From Micromussa lordhowensis (lineage: Eukaryota > Cnidaria > Anthozoa > Scleractinia > Lobophylliidae), in the NCBI GenBank assembly GCA_964020085.1, contig OZ026607.1, positions 6,215,279 through 6,279,278 on the forward strand: a DNA stretch of 64,000 nt, in the 5' to 3' direction. The number at the start of each line of letters is the position of its first letter. Within the stretch, counting starts at the first letter, position 1. The translations under genes and the position numbers were made by a program. Shown piece by piece: positions 34,073 through 47,495 of this stretch. The notes beneath the pieces are model-generated. The model saw only the letters and a list, made by a program, of their open reading frames with translations. It was not told where the DNA came from and searched no databases.

Positions 34073-35242
34073 TTAACGTCGGTCGGGGTGATATTTGAGA
34101 AAATATGATGTAGGGGTCCCCGCTTGGTATAGGGGACCGCTAAAGATGGAATAACGTCGGCCAGGCTGCTCCACTTTTGTTTCTATAAAGAAGGTGCCGA
34201 ACATTAGAATGAAATTTTCTTTTAATTTTAAGGGGTATTTTTTATAGAAGTCTTTATACGAAGCATGTCAAATAGGAGCATAGGAACAAAAATTATTATC
34301 TACATAACAAGCAAGATATCGAGGTATTGTACAGTTTTCTGCAAGAAGTTGTACACACCTCGTCTGCCATTGTGCTTATCGGGAATGGCATAGCCGATGT
34401 GGTAGTGGTAAGGGAACCGAAAATCTCGGCGGCCAGGCTCCTTCAGTTCCGGCTCTGTAAAGAACAAGTGCCAAAAATTTCTAATTGTGTGAAACTCACT
34501 ACCTTTCCTTACTATAGAAGGCTTTTTAAATGAAGAAAGCCAGAAAGAAACTTCGGAATTCTCTTCAAGTCTCTATCACTAGTCAACTACCGCTTTCCCC
34601 GGTTAAGGATTTTATTGAAATAATACTGATTGGCCAAGCCGCACATGCACGGTAATGAACAATATTGATAATCGATCTGGCCTCCCTTTTAACCTTCGTG
34701 GTTCTTTGGCGGTCTCCTTGCCCTGTTTAAGTTTCTGTGTGACAAATAAATATATATAAATAAATATTATCCTGTTTTAAGACCAAAATATGATTATGAT
34801 GATAATGATGCGTTTCGTTCTGTAAAACATAGGCCACATCACAGCTGGTGAATTAAATCGACAGTTTTGCTTAAACACAGAGGGCTTTAAAGGGTATATA
34901 GGCCAGGTTAGTCTCATTTTTAATAATGACATTGAAAGTCAACAAAGATCAAGTGTCGATAAGATCGACAAATTTTCGCAAAAGAAGTCACATTAGCGCG
35001 AGAAAATAAAAATGCTATTATATCTGGTTGGCAAGTGTACAATACCATCAAACCCAAGAGCAAGCTAAATACAGTACAAATGTTACTTTCAAAAGTCAAA
35101 TGAAAACGGCTGCTAGCTATAGCAATAAACTGACGGACATACCGGTCATCTGGTTTTCAAACTCCTCAGCATCACGGTATTGAGGGTAAGGGAATGCCAT
35201 CGCCAGGCCCAAAGAGATGAAGAAAAAAACAAAGCACTTCAT
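34073..35242 (-). CDS. Secreted modular prepropeptide, copy 2
   Basis: Exons 35143-35242, 34359-34454 and 34073-34182, with the same splice sites and phases as copy 1; the product is 101 residues. Exon 1 differs from copy 1 by a synonymous Phe codon, and exon 2 is identical. Exon 3 is 30 nt longer and its peptide differs. It starts ETKVEQPGRR, so this module keeps the internal Gly-Arg-Arg lost in copy 1, continues YSIFSGPLYQ, and ends KYHPDRR then TAA. The predicted second peptide therefore lies between two Arg-Arg sites and ends in Asp, with no amidation glycine. Copy 2 shows the module plan most clearly: acidic spacer, PGRR, aromatic peptide, RR. Copy 1 appears to have lost about 10 codons around the inner cleavage site. 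Role as in copy 1, inferred only. Confidence 0.8.
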
Positions 35243-38200
35243 ATTCCTTCAGAGAAACGCAACAGAAATTAGTAGAATTCTGCTAGTATATCAATACAAA
35301 TGCTGCAATCCGATTGGTTGAGCTATTGCACACTATTTAATATAGTCATAATAACTGAATTACCATTATGCGATGAGTATCAGTACTACGTGCACAGCTA
35401 CAGTGTTTCAAATGACAATTTAGTCCGGAGGGCGCGGCAGCGCTGATAAAACATGAGGCCATAGTTCATTTGATCGTCTGCCTCGTTGCCTATCACTGAT
35501 CTCAAAGAAATGTCTCCCTAAGTGGGCTCTTGTTTATTTTTTTCATTAAAAACATTAAGTTTTGCTTCAAGCTAGAGAAGTATATTCCTCACGAATGAAC
35601 AGGTAGAGATATTTTATTTTATAGTCACGGCACCGTTATCTTGCACAAAAATTATGGAATGCCTTTCCAAATGCATCCAGATGCGGAAAACAATTAAGAT
35701 TTCAAAACCTCTTGTATCTGTTGCATGCGATGAATTGTCTGTCAGTAACTTTGTTCGTTTTCTCTTGGAAGAGGAGTATTCAATCGACTTTAAACTCGGT
35801 ACGGTTGAACCGCAGGATTCGGATGCATGAAGCTTCCTAGTACAAGATCAGAGTTGCAAATGACAGTCGTTTTAGCTTGGAGCGTTTGAAAAACAATTCC
35901 TCAATTCGTTTTAGCCTGACCAGCCATCAACATTTTTCGCAATTATCCGAAATTGAAATAAGCCAACGAGGCCATTTCTCCAAGTAATAGTTGTTGCAGT
36001 TTTCAGCGGTGAGACATTCAGACGAGGCGAAAACTTGGTCAATACAAAGCCTTTTAATTTTATAGCGGCTTTTTTTTTTGATAACACACTCTTCTTTATA
36101 TAAGATCGTCTAATTTTGGAGCTGAAGCTGAGCGTTCTTCTTTTTTTCGCGATTTGAGCCGGAAAATACGATGTTCTTAAATTTACATGATATACACAGT
36201 ATTTCAATAAATTAATGCCGAGAGGAAAACTACCTGGATAATACTTCAGACTTTGTATCACCTAATGACTTTGATGGTGTGGAAGTTATTTTGGAACAAT
36301 TATAACTAAAAGAACTGCTGATTATTACAAACCGAGATATGTGTGATACAATAAGAAGACCATTGTTAATGTTTTACAAAACATGCGCTTAAGTATTTGG
36401 GTTAATTTGGGTTAATGAAACGAACTGGAAAATTCGTTATTTGATTATTTGAAGAAATTAAATGATGTTGTGATCACCACAGTCTGCGTATTTTGAGAGT
36501 GAGAATAGTTGAATTTTTTAAACAAATAAATATCATAAACATTTTGCTTATTGGGTTTGTTAAATTAGAAAAAAACCAACGTGAAATGATTCCTGAAGAT
36601 AACGTTCGTTTAGTCTCGCTCGATTGCCGACTGAGACTGCTCCATTATTTTTTCTGAGTCATTATTTTCTAAAAAACTCGAACGGCTTTTTGTTTCTTCT
36701 TCCTGCTTCTCGTACCTGATCACGGTCTCGACAAGATTTTTTGGTACTTATCGTTTGCTCTGTCACGTCAAATGTCGAATTTCTTCCAGTTTTCCAATAG
36801 CTGGCAACTTAGAATTGAAGGCAAGTGTAAAATGTGGCGTAAAATGTAGTAACAAGAATACGTACTGCGCTAGAATCGTCTCCTTGAAATAATGTCTTCG
36901 TTTAAAGTACGTACTCTTCCGAGAAGGTCCAAATCTTCTCAACAGCTTAGCTCCTTGTGAAGAACTGAATATTGTCTGTTGCTTTACCTTGTTTAAGTAA
37001 GGCCTAATAATGCAATTGTTGCATACGAAATTGACATCTGTGAATTTGAAAAGTCATATTACTGAAGCTCAAGTTGCAACTGCCAATACCTGCCGACCCT
37101 TGTAGAGACTGAAAAACAGCGCATGTCCACCTACATTTATCTGGGGTACGCTCCTTAATATTCACTTAACGAAAAATTTTCATCGAGTGGGAAAAACTGA
37201 AAATTTGTTCTTATGCTAGGGATTTTAAGAAACTTCAGACCATCCACAATAAATGTCAACATCAACAAAAACTCTAGCGTTCCCAATGTCAATTTTAAGG
37301 CTAATATTGTGTGTAAAAATTGGACTCAAAGATTATAGTCGCAAACAAAAGATGACAAAAATGCGAGGGAGTAGCGTCGACTAGGAAAGTTTGTCATCTG
37401 CACTTAGGGGAATTTAATATCATTTCAGTTCGGAAATGTTTTCAGTGAAAATTGAGCTTCAGATGAAAAGGCCGCAAAACTTGACAATAAAAAAGAACTT
37501 AAAACACTTTGAAAACTGATATTTTCGCACTAATGTGACATCTCAAGCAAACATGTTATTAATACGTTCAAATTGGTGTCCAAATAGTCTTTAATTATCG
37601 TTCATTGAATTGTCTATGAGCTAAAAGCTTGTTAAAATACAAAAGTGCTAACAGAGGACAAAAGAGTGCCGCCAATTTGAAAAACTGAAATGAAATTTCA
37701 AAAATTAAAAGCTATGAAATGGATGGATAATGAATGGTTGTCAGTCTTAGCCTGATACTCTCCCGGTTTGCCTTATACGTTTTTCAAAATTTATGTCGTG
37801 GACAAAAATTTCCAGTCGTTCACGCGTGACGAAATGTTCTGATTATAGAACCCTACTCTAGACAAATCCAGCTACGCATGCGTTTTTTCATGTTTAAGAC
37901 GGACAGGCGCGCCTTGGCAACTGTAAACTGAGGTTCAAAAACAATTTTTCCAATAATGTGATGTTCAATAGCTACAAAATATTGGGCGGCTCTTACAGCC
38001 CACAAAGCATCAGATTAATTTCAAGTCTTTTTAACTTTTACAAACAAAACTTGTAAAACTCCTTGATGGACGATTTGTTTTTATTTCCCCAAAAAGTTTT
38101 TTAACCAACTTATTGCTAAGGTTAACGTTTTTATTTTGGAAGGCGAATTTCTTTTTAAAAAAAATCCGATTTCAGTCTTACAACGAGCCAAGCCGTTTTT

Positions 38201-39271
38201 TATTTTGGACAGCTGTTATTTCTGGTAGCCAGTAGTGATACATATTTGTAATTTTGTAAATCTATGTAAATATTCAACTTAGGTTTTCATAGCTGTAGTT
38301 TTATTTCAATAATGATTAAGGCTAATATTGATAAAGGAAAAATTACAATACACGAGCACAGTTGTTAACAAAAGAATATAAAGTAGGGTGTTCTAGGCAA
38401 GTTAGTCACCTGCTTCTAAAGGAATTATTGTTTTGCTTCGGAAATCAGCTTTTCTTTTATCAAAACTGAGTACCAAGACGACGAAACGGGACCATTGAAA
38501 GAGCTCAACATAAAACGAAAGCGAAGGTTGTCAAATTATAGTTACATTTCAAGCTCATGCGATAATTATTGGAAAAAGATTGGAATCGGAATATTCAATG
38601 TTATTAAAGTAATATTTCCAACTACTCTTCCGAGATAGTCCAAATCTTCTCAACAGCTTAGCTTTCTGTTGAGAACTTGATTTAAGAAGGTTTGATAATG
38701 AAATTGTTGAATCCAAAATTGAGAGCTGTAACAAGTTTGAAAAGTCCTATTATTTGAAGCTCAAATTATAACTGCCAATATCTGCCGGCACTTGTAGAGA
38801 CTGAAAAACAGCGCATGGCCCATTAACACTTATTTGGGGTAGGCATCTTGATATTTACTTAACGAAAAATTTCTTCGTTCTTAAACGCAGAGATATATTT
38901 TAAAAATCTTTATTTAAAACACATTTAGACTAGTTAGCAGTTTTACTAAAACAATTAGATTACTCGCTCTCGACTTCGGTGAGGTAAAACTTATGACGCC
39001 GACGTTTTCTCGTTTTTCCAAAGTTGTAGAGGGACCGAGTTAGAAACGTTTATGAATAATTAAAGCAATGATTTCTTAGAACAACGAAAGAAGGTCATTC
39101 TCCGTTACTTGAAATAAAGAACTTTAAATTGTCTAAAATACTGACGAGCGCTCGAAAACGACCGCCAATTCAAATGACAATTCATTCATCGCCAATTTTG
39201 GTAAAGCGTGAAATTTAAACTATACGTTAAGAAATAATCCCAGTGTCAATTTATGAGCAATGTCTTTTTAA
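35243..39271. repeat. Upstream region and spacer of copy 2
   Basis: Holds the probable promoter (35243-35530) without the SINE of copy 1, the AT-rich spacer, and diverged R monomers from about 36900. No gene supported. Confidence 0.5.
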
Positions 39272-42200
39272 AATAACCACTTTTCCCCTTTTTTTTGTAA
39301 AATATAAAAGGAACATTTAGAAAACTTCTCAGGATAATTTTATAAGTTCCGGAATAAAAATAAAAGAAGAACATTTACCATTTCCTCGACTTGAACCTGA
39401 GTTAAAGAACATTAAATTGTTTAAAATACCTGATGGGCATGTATGCAGACCTAACTTTACTCTGGACAAATGAAGCTGCGCATGCGCTGTTTTCATGTTC
39501 AATACGTGCAGGTACGTCTCGATAACTGAAAACTGAGTTTTAATAATACTTTTTCCAATAATGTGATCTTCAATAGCTACAAAATATTGCACGGCTCTTA
39601 CAGCGCACAAAGCATCAGATCAATTTCATGTCTTTGTTAGTTTTACAAACAAAACTTGTTAAATTCCTTGATGGACGATTTGCTTTTATTTCCCCGCATT
39701 GGCTTTTATCCAACTTATTGCTAAGGTTAACATTTCTATTTTCGAAGATAAATTTCTTGAAAATTTCCGATTTCAGCCTTACAACGAGCCAAGCCGTTTT
39801 TTATTTTGACAGTAGTTACTCTGGCAGCCAGTAGTGATACATATATGTAACAAGTAATAGCTACAAACAATAGCCTTTTGTAAATCTATGTAAATATTCA
39901 ACTTAGTTTTTCATAATTGTAGTTTTATTTCAGTAATGTTTAAGGCTAATATTGATACAGGAAAATTACAATAAACGAGCACAGTTATTAACAAAAGAAT
40001 ATGAAGCACGGTGTACTAGGCAAGTTTGTCACCTGTTCTAAAGGAATTATCGTTTCGTTTCGGAAATCAGCTTTTCTTTTATCAAAACTGAGTACCAAGA
40101 CGACGAAACGTGACCATTGAAAGAGCTTAACATAAAACGAAAGCGAAGGTTGTCTAATTATATTTACATTTCAAGCTCATGCGATAATTATTGGAGAAAT
40201 ATTGGAATCGGAATATTGGTTAAATATCATTCATTGTTATTAAGGTGATATTTCCAACTACTCTTCCGAGATAGTCCAAATCTTCTGAACAGCTTAGCTT
40301 TCTGTTGAGAACTTGATTTAAGAAGGTTTAATAATGAAATTGTTGAATCCAAAATTGAGAGCTGTAACAAGTTTGAAAAGTCCTATTATTGCACCTCAAA
40401 TTATAACTGCCAATATCTGGCGGTACTTGTAGAGACTGAAAAACAGCGCATGGCCCATTAACACTTATTTGGGGTAGGCATCTTGATATTTACTTCGTTT
40501 TTAAACGCAGAGAAATATTTTAAAAATCTTTATTTAAAACACATTTAGACCAGTTAGCAGTTTTAATAAAACAATTAGATTATTTGCTCTCGACTTCTGT
40601 GAGGTAAGAATTAATGACGCCGACGTTTTCTCATTTTTCCAACGTTTCAGTGGAAGCAATTTAGAGACGTTACTGAATAATGTAGTTTCTTTAAAAAACC
40701 AAAGAAGGTCATTTTCCGTTACTTGAAATAAAGAACTTTAAATTGTTTAAAATACTGATGAGGGTTAACAAACGACCGCTAATTCAAATGACAATTCATT
40801 CAGCGCCAATTTTGCTATAGCGTGAAATTTAAACTATACATTAAGAAATAATCTCAGTGTCAATTTATGAGCCATGTCTTTATAAAATAAGGCTTTTTCC
40901 CTTTTTTTCTAAAATTTAAAAGGAACATTTAGAAAATTTCTCCGGATAATTTGATAGGTTCCTGAATAAAAATAAAAGAAGAACATTTGACATTTCCTCG
41001 ACTTGAACCTGAGTTAAAGAACATTAAATTGTTTAAAATACCTGATGGGCATGTATGCAGACCTAACTTTACTCTAGACAAATGCAGCTGCGCATGCGCT
41101 GTTTTCATGTTCAATACGTGCAGGTACGTCTTGACAACTGAAAACTGAGCTTTAATAATGCTTTTTCCAATAATGTGATGTTCAATAGCTACAAAATATT
41201 GGGCGGCTCTTACAGCGCACAAAGCATCAGATCAATTTCATGTCTTTGTAAGTTTTACAAACAAAACTTGTTAAATTCCTTGATGGACCATTTGTTTTTA
41301 TTTCCCCGAATTGGTTTTCAGCCAACTTATTGCTAAGGTTAACGTTTCTATTTTCGAAGATAAATTTCTTGAAAATTTCTGATTTCAGTCTTACAACGAG
41401 CGAAGCCGTTTTTTATTTGGAAAGTGGTTATTTCTGGCAGCCAGTAGTGATACATATATGTAATAAGTAATAACTACGAACAATAGCCTTTTGTAAATCT
41501 ATGTAAATATCCAACTTAGTTTTTCATAGTTGTAGTCTTATTTCAGTAATGATTAAGGCTAATGTTGATACAGGAAAATTACAATAAACGAGCACAGTGT
41601 TAACAAAAGAATGTGAAGTAGGGTGTACTAGGCAAGTTTGTCACCTGTTCTAAAGGAATTATTGTTTCGTTTGGAAAATCAGCTTTTCTTTTATCAAAAC
41701 TGAGTACCAAGACGACGAAACGTAACCATTGAAAGAGCTTAACATAAAACGAAAGCGAAGGTTGTCTAATTATAGTTACATTTCAAGCTCATGCAATAAT
41801 TATTGGAGAAATATTGCAATCGGAATATTGCCATAGAATAACCACTTTTCCCCTTTTTTTTGTAAAATATAAAAGGAACATTTAGAAAACTTCTCAGGAT
41901 AATTTTATAAGTTCCGGAATAAAAATAAAAGAAGAACATTTACCATTTCCTCGACTTGAACCTGAGTTAAAGAACATTAAATTGTTTAAAATACCTGATG
42001 GGCATGTATGCAGACCTAACTTTACTCTGGACAAATGAAGCTGCGCATGCGCTGTTTTCATGTTCAATACGTGCAGGTACGTCTCGATAACTGAAAACTG
42101 AGCTTTAATAATACTTTTTCCAATAATGTGATGTTCAATAGCTACAAAATATTGCACGGCTCTTACAGCGCACAAAGCATCAGATCAATTTCATGTCTTT

Positions 42201-43939
42201 GTTAGTTTTACAAACAAAACTTGTTAAATTCCTTGATGGACGATTTGCTTTTATTTCCCCGCATTGGCTTTTATCCAACTTATTGCTAAGGTTAACATTT
42301 CTATTTTCGAAGATAAATTTCTTGAAAATTTCCGATTTCAGCCTTACAACGAGCCAAGCCGTTTTTTATTTTGACAGTAGTTACTCTGGCAGCCAGTAGT
42401 GATACATATATGTAACAAGTAATAGCTACAAACAATAGCCTTTTGTAAATCTATGTAAATATTCAACTTAGTTTTTCTAAATTGTAGTTTTATTTCAGTA
42501 ATGTTTAAGGCTAATATTGATACAGGAAAATTACAATAAACGAGCACTGTTATTAACAAAAGAATATGAAGCACGGTGTACTAGGCAAGTTTGTCACCTG
42601 TTCTAAAGGAATTATCGTTTCGTTTCGGAAATCAGCTTTTCTTTTATCAAAACTGAGTACCAAGACGACGAAACGTGACCATTGAAAGAGCTTAACATAA
42701 AACGAAAGCGAAGGTTGTCTAATTATATTTACATTTCAAGCTCATGCGATAATTATTGGAGAAATATTGGAATCGGAATATTGGTTAAATATCATTCATT
42801 GTTATTAAGGTGATATTTCCAACTACTCTTCCGAGATAGTCCAAATCTTCTGAACAGCTTAGCTTTCTGTTGAGAACTTGATTTAAGAAGGTTTAATAAT
42901 GAAATTGTTGAATCCAAAATTGAGAGCTGTAACAAGTTTGAAAAGTCCTATTATTGCACCTCAAATTATAACTGCCAATATCTGGCGGTACTTGTAGAGA
43001 CTGAAAAACAGCGCATGGCCCATTAACACTTATTTGGGGTAGGCATCTTGATATTTACTTCGTTTTTAAACGCAGAGAAATATTTTAAAAATCTTTATTT
43101 AAAACACATTTAGACCAGTTAGCAGTTTTAATAAAACAATTAGATTATTTGCTCTCGACTTCTGTGAGGTAAGAATTAATGACGCCGACGTTTTCTCATT
43201 TTTCCAACGTTTCAGTGGAAGCAATTTAGAGACGTTACTGAATAATGTAGTTTCTTTAAAAAACCAAAGAAGGTCATTTTCCGTTACTTGAAATAAAGAA
43301 CTTTAAATTGTTTAAAATACTGATGAGGGTTAACAAACGACCGCTAATTCAAATGACAATTCATTCAGCGCCAATTTTGCTATAGCGTGAAATTTAAACT
43401 ATACATTAAGAAATAATCTCAGTGTCAATTTATGAGCCATGTCTTTATAAAATAAGGCTTTTTCCCTTTTTTTCTAAAATTTAAAAGGAACATTTAGAAA
43501 ATTTCTCCGGATAATTTGATAGGTTCCTGAATAAAAATAAAAGAAGAACATTTGACATTTCCTCGACTTGAACCTGAGTTAAAGAACATTAAATTGTTTA
43601 AAATACCTGATGGGCATGTATGCAGACCTAACTTTACTCTAGACAAATGCAGCTGCGCATGCGCTGTTTTCATGTTCAATACGTGCAGGTACGTCTTGAC
43701 AACTGAAAACTGAGCTTTAATAATGCTTTTTCCAATAATGTGATGTTCAATAGCTACAAAATATTGGGCGGCTCTTACAGCGCACAAAGCATCAGATCAA
43801 TTTCATGTCTTTGTAAGTTTTACAAACAAAACTTGTTAAATTCCTTGATGGACCATTTGTTTTTATTTCCCCGAATTGGTTTTCAGCCAACTTATTGCTA
43901 AGGTTAACGTTTCTATTTTCGAAGATAAATTTCTTGAAA
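39272..43939. repeat. R array 2, left part
   Basis: One full 2,565-bp unit (39272-41836) and 2,103 bp of a second (41837-43939), interrupted by the TIR insert. The remainder resumes at 47585. Sequence nearly identical to array 1. Confidence 0.9.
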
Positions 43940-43957
43940 CATCACGAGCCAGAGAGA

Positions 43958-44006
43958 ACCGGAAGTTCAAAAATTCGTTCAGTCTGGTTGCTACGGAGTG
44001 ACGTCA
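43958..44006 (+). promoter_or_regulatory. Cluster of ETS-, RFX- and CRE-like sites at the element's left end
   Basis: ACCGGAAGT (43958-43966) matches an ETS site, GTTGCTAC (43987-43994) an RFX X-box half-site, and TGACGTCA (43999-44006) a perfect CRE palindrome. They lie 105-155 bp upstream of the first ATG of the ORF at 44112, as in a TATA-less promoter. Repeated at 61061-61109. Function inferred from motif matches only. Confidence 0.45.
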
Positions 44007-44111
44007 TAAGTCGGTCTTGTAGCTATCATCGAGCTTGATTTGCGGTTTTATACCGCCGAGTTCGGCAATTAGTTTATCAACAGTATTGCATAAAGTCATG
44101 TGGAGAGAGGC

Positions 44112-44640
44112 ATGTTTATTTTGAGGGGCTGGATTACTAGGTTGACGTTTTATGAGGTTGGATTTAATTTAACGCTGGGAAAAGTGCCTTCATTCAGAAG
44201 TGTAGGTATTCGACGAGCTGAGATCGTCGAATGTCCAACGAACGATTCGAGTGATTGGTTCCTCAATTCTAAGATATCCGGCGCTTTGGCGCGTTTTATG
44301 GCGACCAGCCCGTTAGTTGCAAGCTTTCCTGGTGAATTTAGCACGGTTTCACTCGATGGCGCGCGTTTGGATCGAGGTGTTTACAAAGATGTTGTTCCTA
44401 CTGCCTTTTCATTCGGTGTTGTTTCCGCCATTCTGCCCGAAACCAGACGAAGGAGACGCGTACAGCTGGTTGGTTGACGCGATTAATAGCCTAAAGATAG
44501 AGTCAATACCAGAGACCAGCGAGAGCAGCGATCGCAAAGACGAAACGACACCCCAAACGTGTGCGGATAGCACTACAAATAGCTTCAGTGATATTACCTT
44601 AAGGTTACAAAATATCCAAGAGGAAAACCGTATAAACTGA
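44112..44640 (+). CDS. Two overlapping unrecognised ORFs in the inserted element, possibly one frameshifted or spliced gene
   Basis: The first frame opens at ATG 44112 (MFILRGWITRLTFYEVGF..., 121 residues, stop at 44475-44477). The second frame is open from 44317 to TGA at 44638-44640; its last 60 or so residues (KPDEGDAYSWLVDAI..., then Ser/Thr/Glu-rich, ending QEENRIN) look more protein-like. The first frame ends in a run of arginines, as if read out of frame. A frameshift or small intron between about 44380 and 44470 could join them, but no clear GT-AG pair was chosen. CpG-rich composition and the upstream promoter-like motifs contrast with the AT-rich surroundings. The same sequence is repeated exactly at 61215-61743. 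No family recognised; it could be a captured host first exon. Confidence 0.35.
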
Positions 44641-46054
44641 AGACTGAGGTTGTTGCTGTATGCCTTAGTTTTTCTGGGATATAAAACATGATTTACCGGT
44701 GTTTATTTTTGTGACGTTCATAGACGGTTAATAGGGAAATGTTATATATCCTTTCTGGTTCAACCACGTTGAAGTCCTGGCATCACTGTATGCCTGAGTA
44801 TTTCTGGGATATATAACATGATTTACCAGTGTTTTTTCGACGTTCATAGACGTTTAATATACAAATGTTATATATCCTTTCTGGTTCATCCAGGTTGAAG
44901 TCCTGGCATCACTGTATGCCTGAGTATTTCTGGGATATATAACATGATTTACCAGTGTTTTTTCGACGTTCATAGACGGTTAATAGACAAATGTTATATA
45001 TCCTTTCTGGTTCATCCAGGTTGAAGTCCTGGCATCACTGTATGCCTGAGTATTTCTGGGATATATAACATGATTTACCAGTGTTTTTTCGACGTTCATA
45101 GACGGTTAATAGACAAATGTTATATATCCTTTCTTGTTCATCCAGGTTGAAGTCCTGGCATCACTGTATGCCTGAGTATTTCTGGGATATATAACATGAT
45201 TTACCAGTGTTTTTTCGACGTTCATAGACGGTTAATAGACAAATGTTATATATCCTTTCTGGTTCATCCAGGTTGAAGTCCTGGCATCACTGTATGCCTG
45301 AGTATTTCTGGGATATATAACATGATTTACCAGTGTTTTTTCGACGTTCATAGACGTTTAATAGACAAATGTTATATATCCTTTCTGGTTCATCCAGGTT
45401 GAAGTCCTGGCATCACTGTATGCCTGAGTATTTCTGGGATATATAACATGATTTACCAGTGTTTTTTCGACGTTCATAGACGGTTAATAGACAAATGTTA
45501 TATATCCTTTCTGGTTCATCCAGGTTGAAGTCCTGGCATCACTGTATGCCTGAGTATTTCTGGGATATATAACATGATTTACCAGTGTTTTTTCGACGTT
45601 CATAGACGGTTAATAGACAAATGTTATATATCCTTTCTGGTTCATCCAGGTTGAAGTCCTGGCATCACTGTATGCCTGAGTATTTCTGGGATATATAACA
45701 TGATTTACCAGTGTTTTTTCGACGTTCATAGACGGTTAATAGACAAATGTTATATATCCTTTCTGGTTCATCCAGGTTGAAGTCCTGGCATCACTGTATG
45801 CCTGAGTATTTCTGGGATATATAACATGATTTACCAGTGTTTTTTTTTCGACGTTCATAGACGGTTAATATACAAATGTTATATATCCTTTCTGGTTCAT
45901 CCAGGTTGAAGTCCTGGCATCATCTGTATGCCTGAGTATTTCTGGGATATATAACATGATTTACCAGTGTTTTTTTTCGACGTTCATAGACGGTTAATAT
46001 ACAAATGTTATATATCCTTTCTGGTTCATCCAGGTTGAAGTCCTGGCATCTCTG
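44641..46054. repeat. 126-bp satellite, 11 copies
   Basis: Monomers begin (TGCCTGAGTATTTCTGGGAT) at 44661, 44791, 44917 and then every 126 bp to 45799, with a last copy at 45929. The first is degenerate, and the two distal ones differ by T-run length and a 1-nt insertion. Each monomer contains a 13-bp inverted repeat GGATATATAACAT / ATGTTATATATCC (for example 44807-44819 and 44865-44877) and a CCAGG..CCTGG palindrome. All frames are closed. Confidence 0.9.
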
Positions 46055-47495
46055 CATCCTCTTTCCCCCAAAAAGTTGATAATAAAATGAGTTCACTTTT
46101 CTTTTTGACGAGAATATTTTCTGATGAGAATATCGAGGCTGTAGTCTTAAGAATATTTCAGGAATAAACCCGAGTCTGAGATTATGAAAAGATTATATTT
46201 TTTGTGTAAATTTTGTAAAGAAAAGAAGAAAAAACATGTCGAATGGACTATGTAGTCCATATTTTTTTTATTTTCTGTCCCTGTTCTTCACCCGGATGTT
46301 GCGTGTGCAATAAGGTCGCATGCATGTGAAAAGAAGCATTTACGCTCGAGTCACTCAGAGGCAGGGCGCCCCGGCTGGGTGAAGTTGTTTCAGTACACTC
46401 CTCCCGGGTGCATATGGATAAACGCGACCAGCAGTTCACGGTAACAGGAAATTACTTTACATATTAAAGTACTCGTACAATACCCTAATTTGATTCATCT
46501 TGTAGTCAAGGGTCTGACCGAAATCACCCTTCGAGCAGAGTCTCTGTGAACGCTTTTTTGAGCTGATAGGAGACGGTACAAAGCATATGTACCGTAAGAA
46601 AAGGCTCTGCTTGCAGGGTGGACCGAAATAAACATGCTATTTTACAGTATACTGCTCAGATGATGGGTTTTCCGGAATCGCTTAACTAATATTTCTAAAG
46701 AAAGATAGAATACTCGAGAGGTTTGAAAAAAGTCTGTGATAATTTTTGTGATTATTTCTGACTGGCCCCGTCCATAAAATTAACCGATTTTCAAAGTGTC
46801 GGTACATATTTTCGAGTTCGACTACTAGAATAATCAAATTATCTTTGGAATCACTAGGCGTTTACGAACCGAAACATATATTCAGAGATACACTGGCAGG
46901 TTTGAATTAGTTTTTCTGTGGAAAATCTGAAATTATCTTTGGAATCACTAGGCGTTTTGAAGAACCGAAACATATATTCACTGAAAAGAGATACCCTCGC
47001 ATGTTTGAATAGACTTTCCGTGGAAAATATCACAACATTTCTTACTTCTCGGATATTTCTTGGCTGCCGGTCATGATCGGCTTCGGTTAAAAAAAAAATA
47101 GCAGTGATAACTGAGATAAGCTAAAACGCTTCAGCTATACATGTTACAGGCATAGCTTTACAAGAGTAAGAAATATATCAAAGCGCCAAAGTTTTAACCC
47201 GGCGGTTGCGCGCCAGCCTAGAAAACATATTGTCCCGGCGACGTTAAAAAAAAAAGCAACGCTTTTCTTTGAATCGAAACTATTCGTGTCGATGGACTTC
47301 CCGAATCGTCGACTAATTAATATGTTTTGTACATTTCTGACACGTTTTTAATGGCACAATGGAGTTTTGTTAGGATAAATGCATTTTCACACTTTAGGAT
47401 TATGACACATTCGCGCTAAACGTGACACTTCATGAGGACCACAAACGATCACCGCCAGGAATATGATTACACTGGAATGTTACAAGCCACTGGAT
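46055..47495. other. Right half of the inserted element, no gene supported
   Basis: Contains an imperfect foldback around 46526-46620 (CACCCT..AGCAGAG / CTCTGCT..AGGGTG) with a nested 8-bp hairpin (46573-46580 and 46588-46595), and a ~95-bp sequence duplicated in tandem at about 46838-47030. A 63-codon minus-strand frame (46248-46439) starts with GTG and has no coding support. Confidence 0.45.

Noticed and set aside
35911..36261. 116-codon minus-strand frame, repeated at 53014-53364
   Set aside because: It starts with GTG, resembles no protein, and is interrupted in copy 1 by a 6-nt difference that adds a stop.
44661..46054. 126-bp satellite as a coding repeat (42 codons) or CRISPR-like array
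   Set aside because: All frames contain stops in each monomer, and there are no unique spacers between monomers.
46248..46439. 63-codon minus-strand frame in the TIR element (again at 63351-63542)
   Set aside because: GTG start, no homology recognised, no splice or promoter support.
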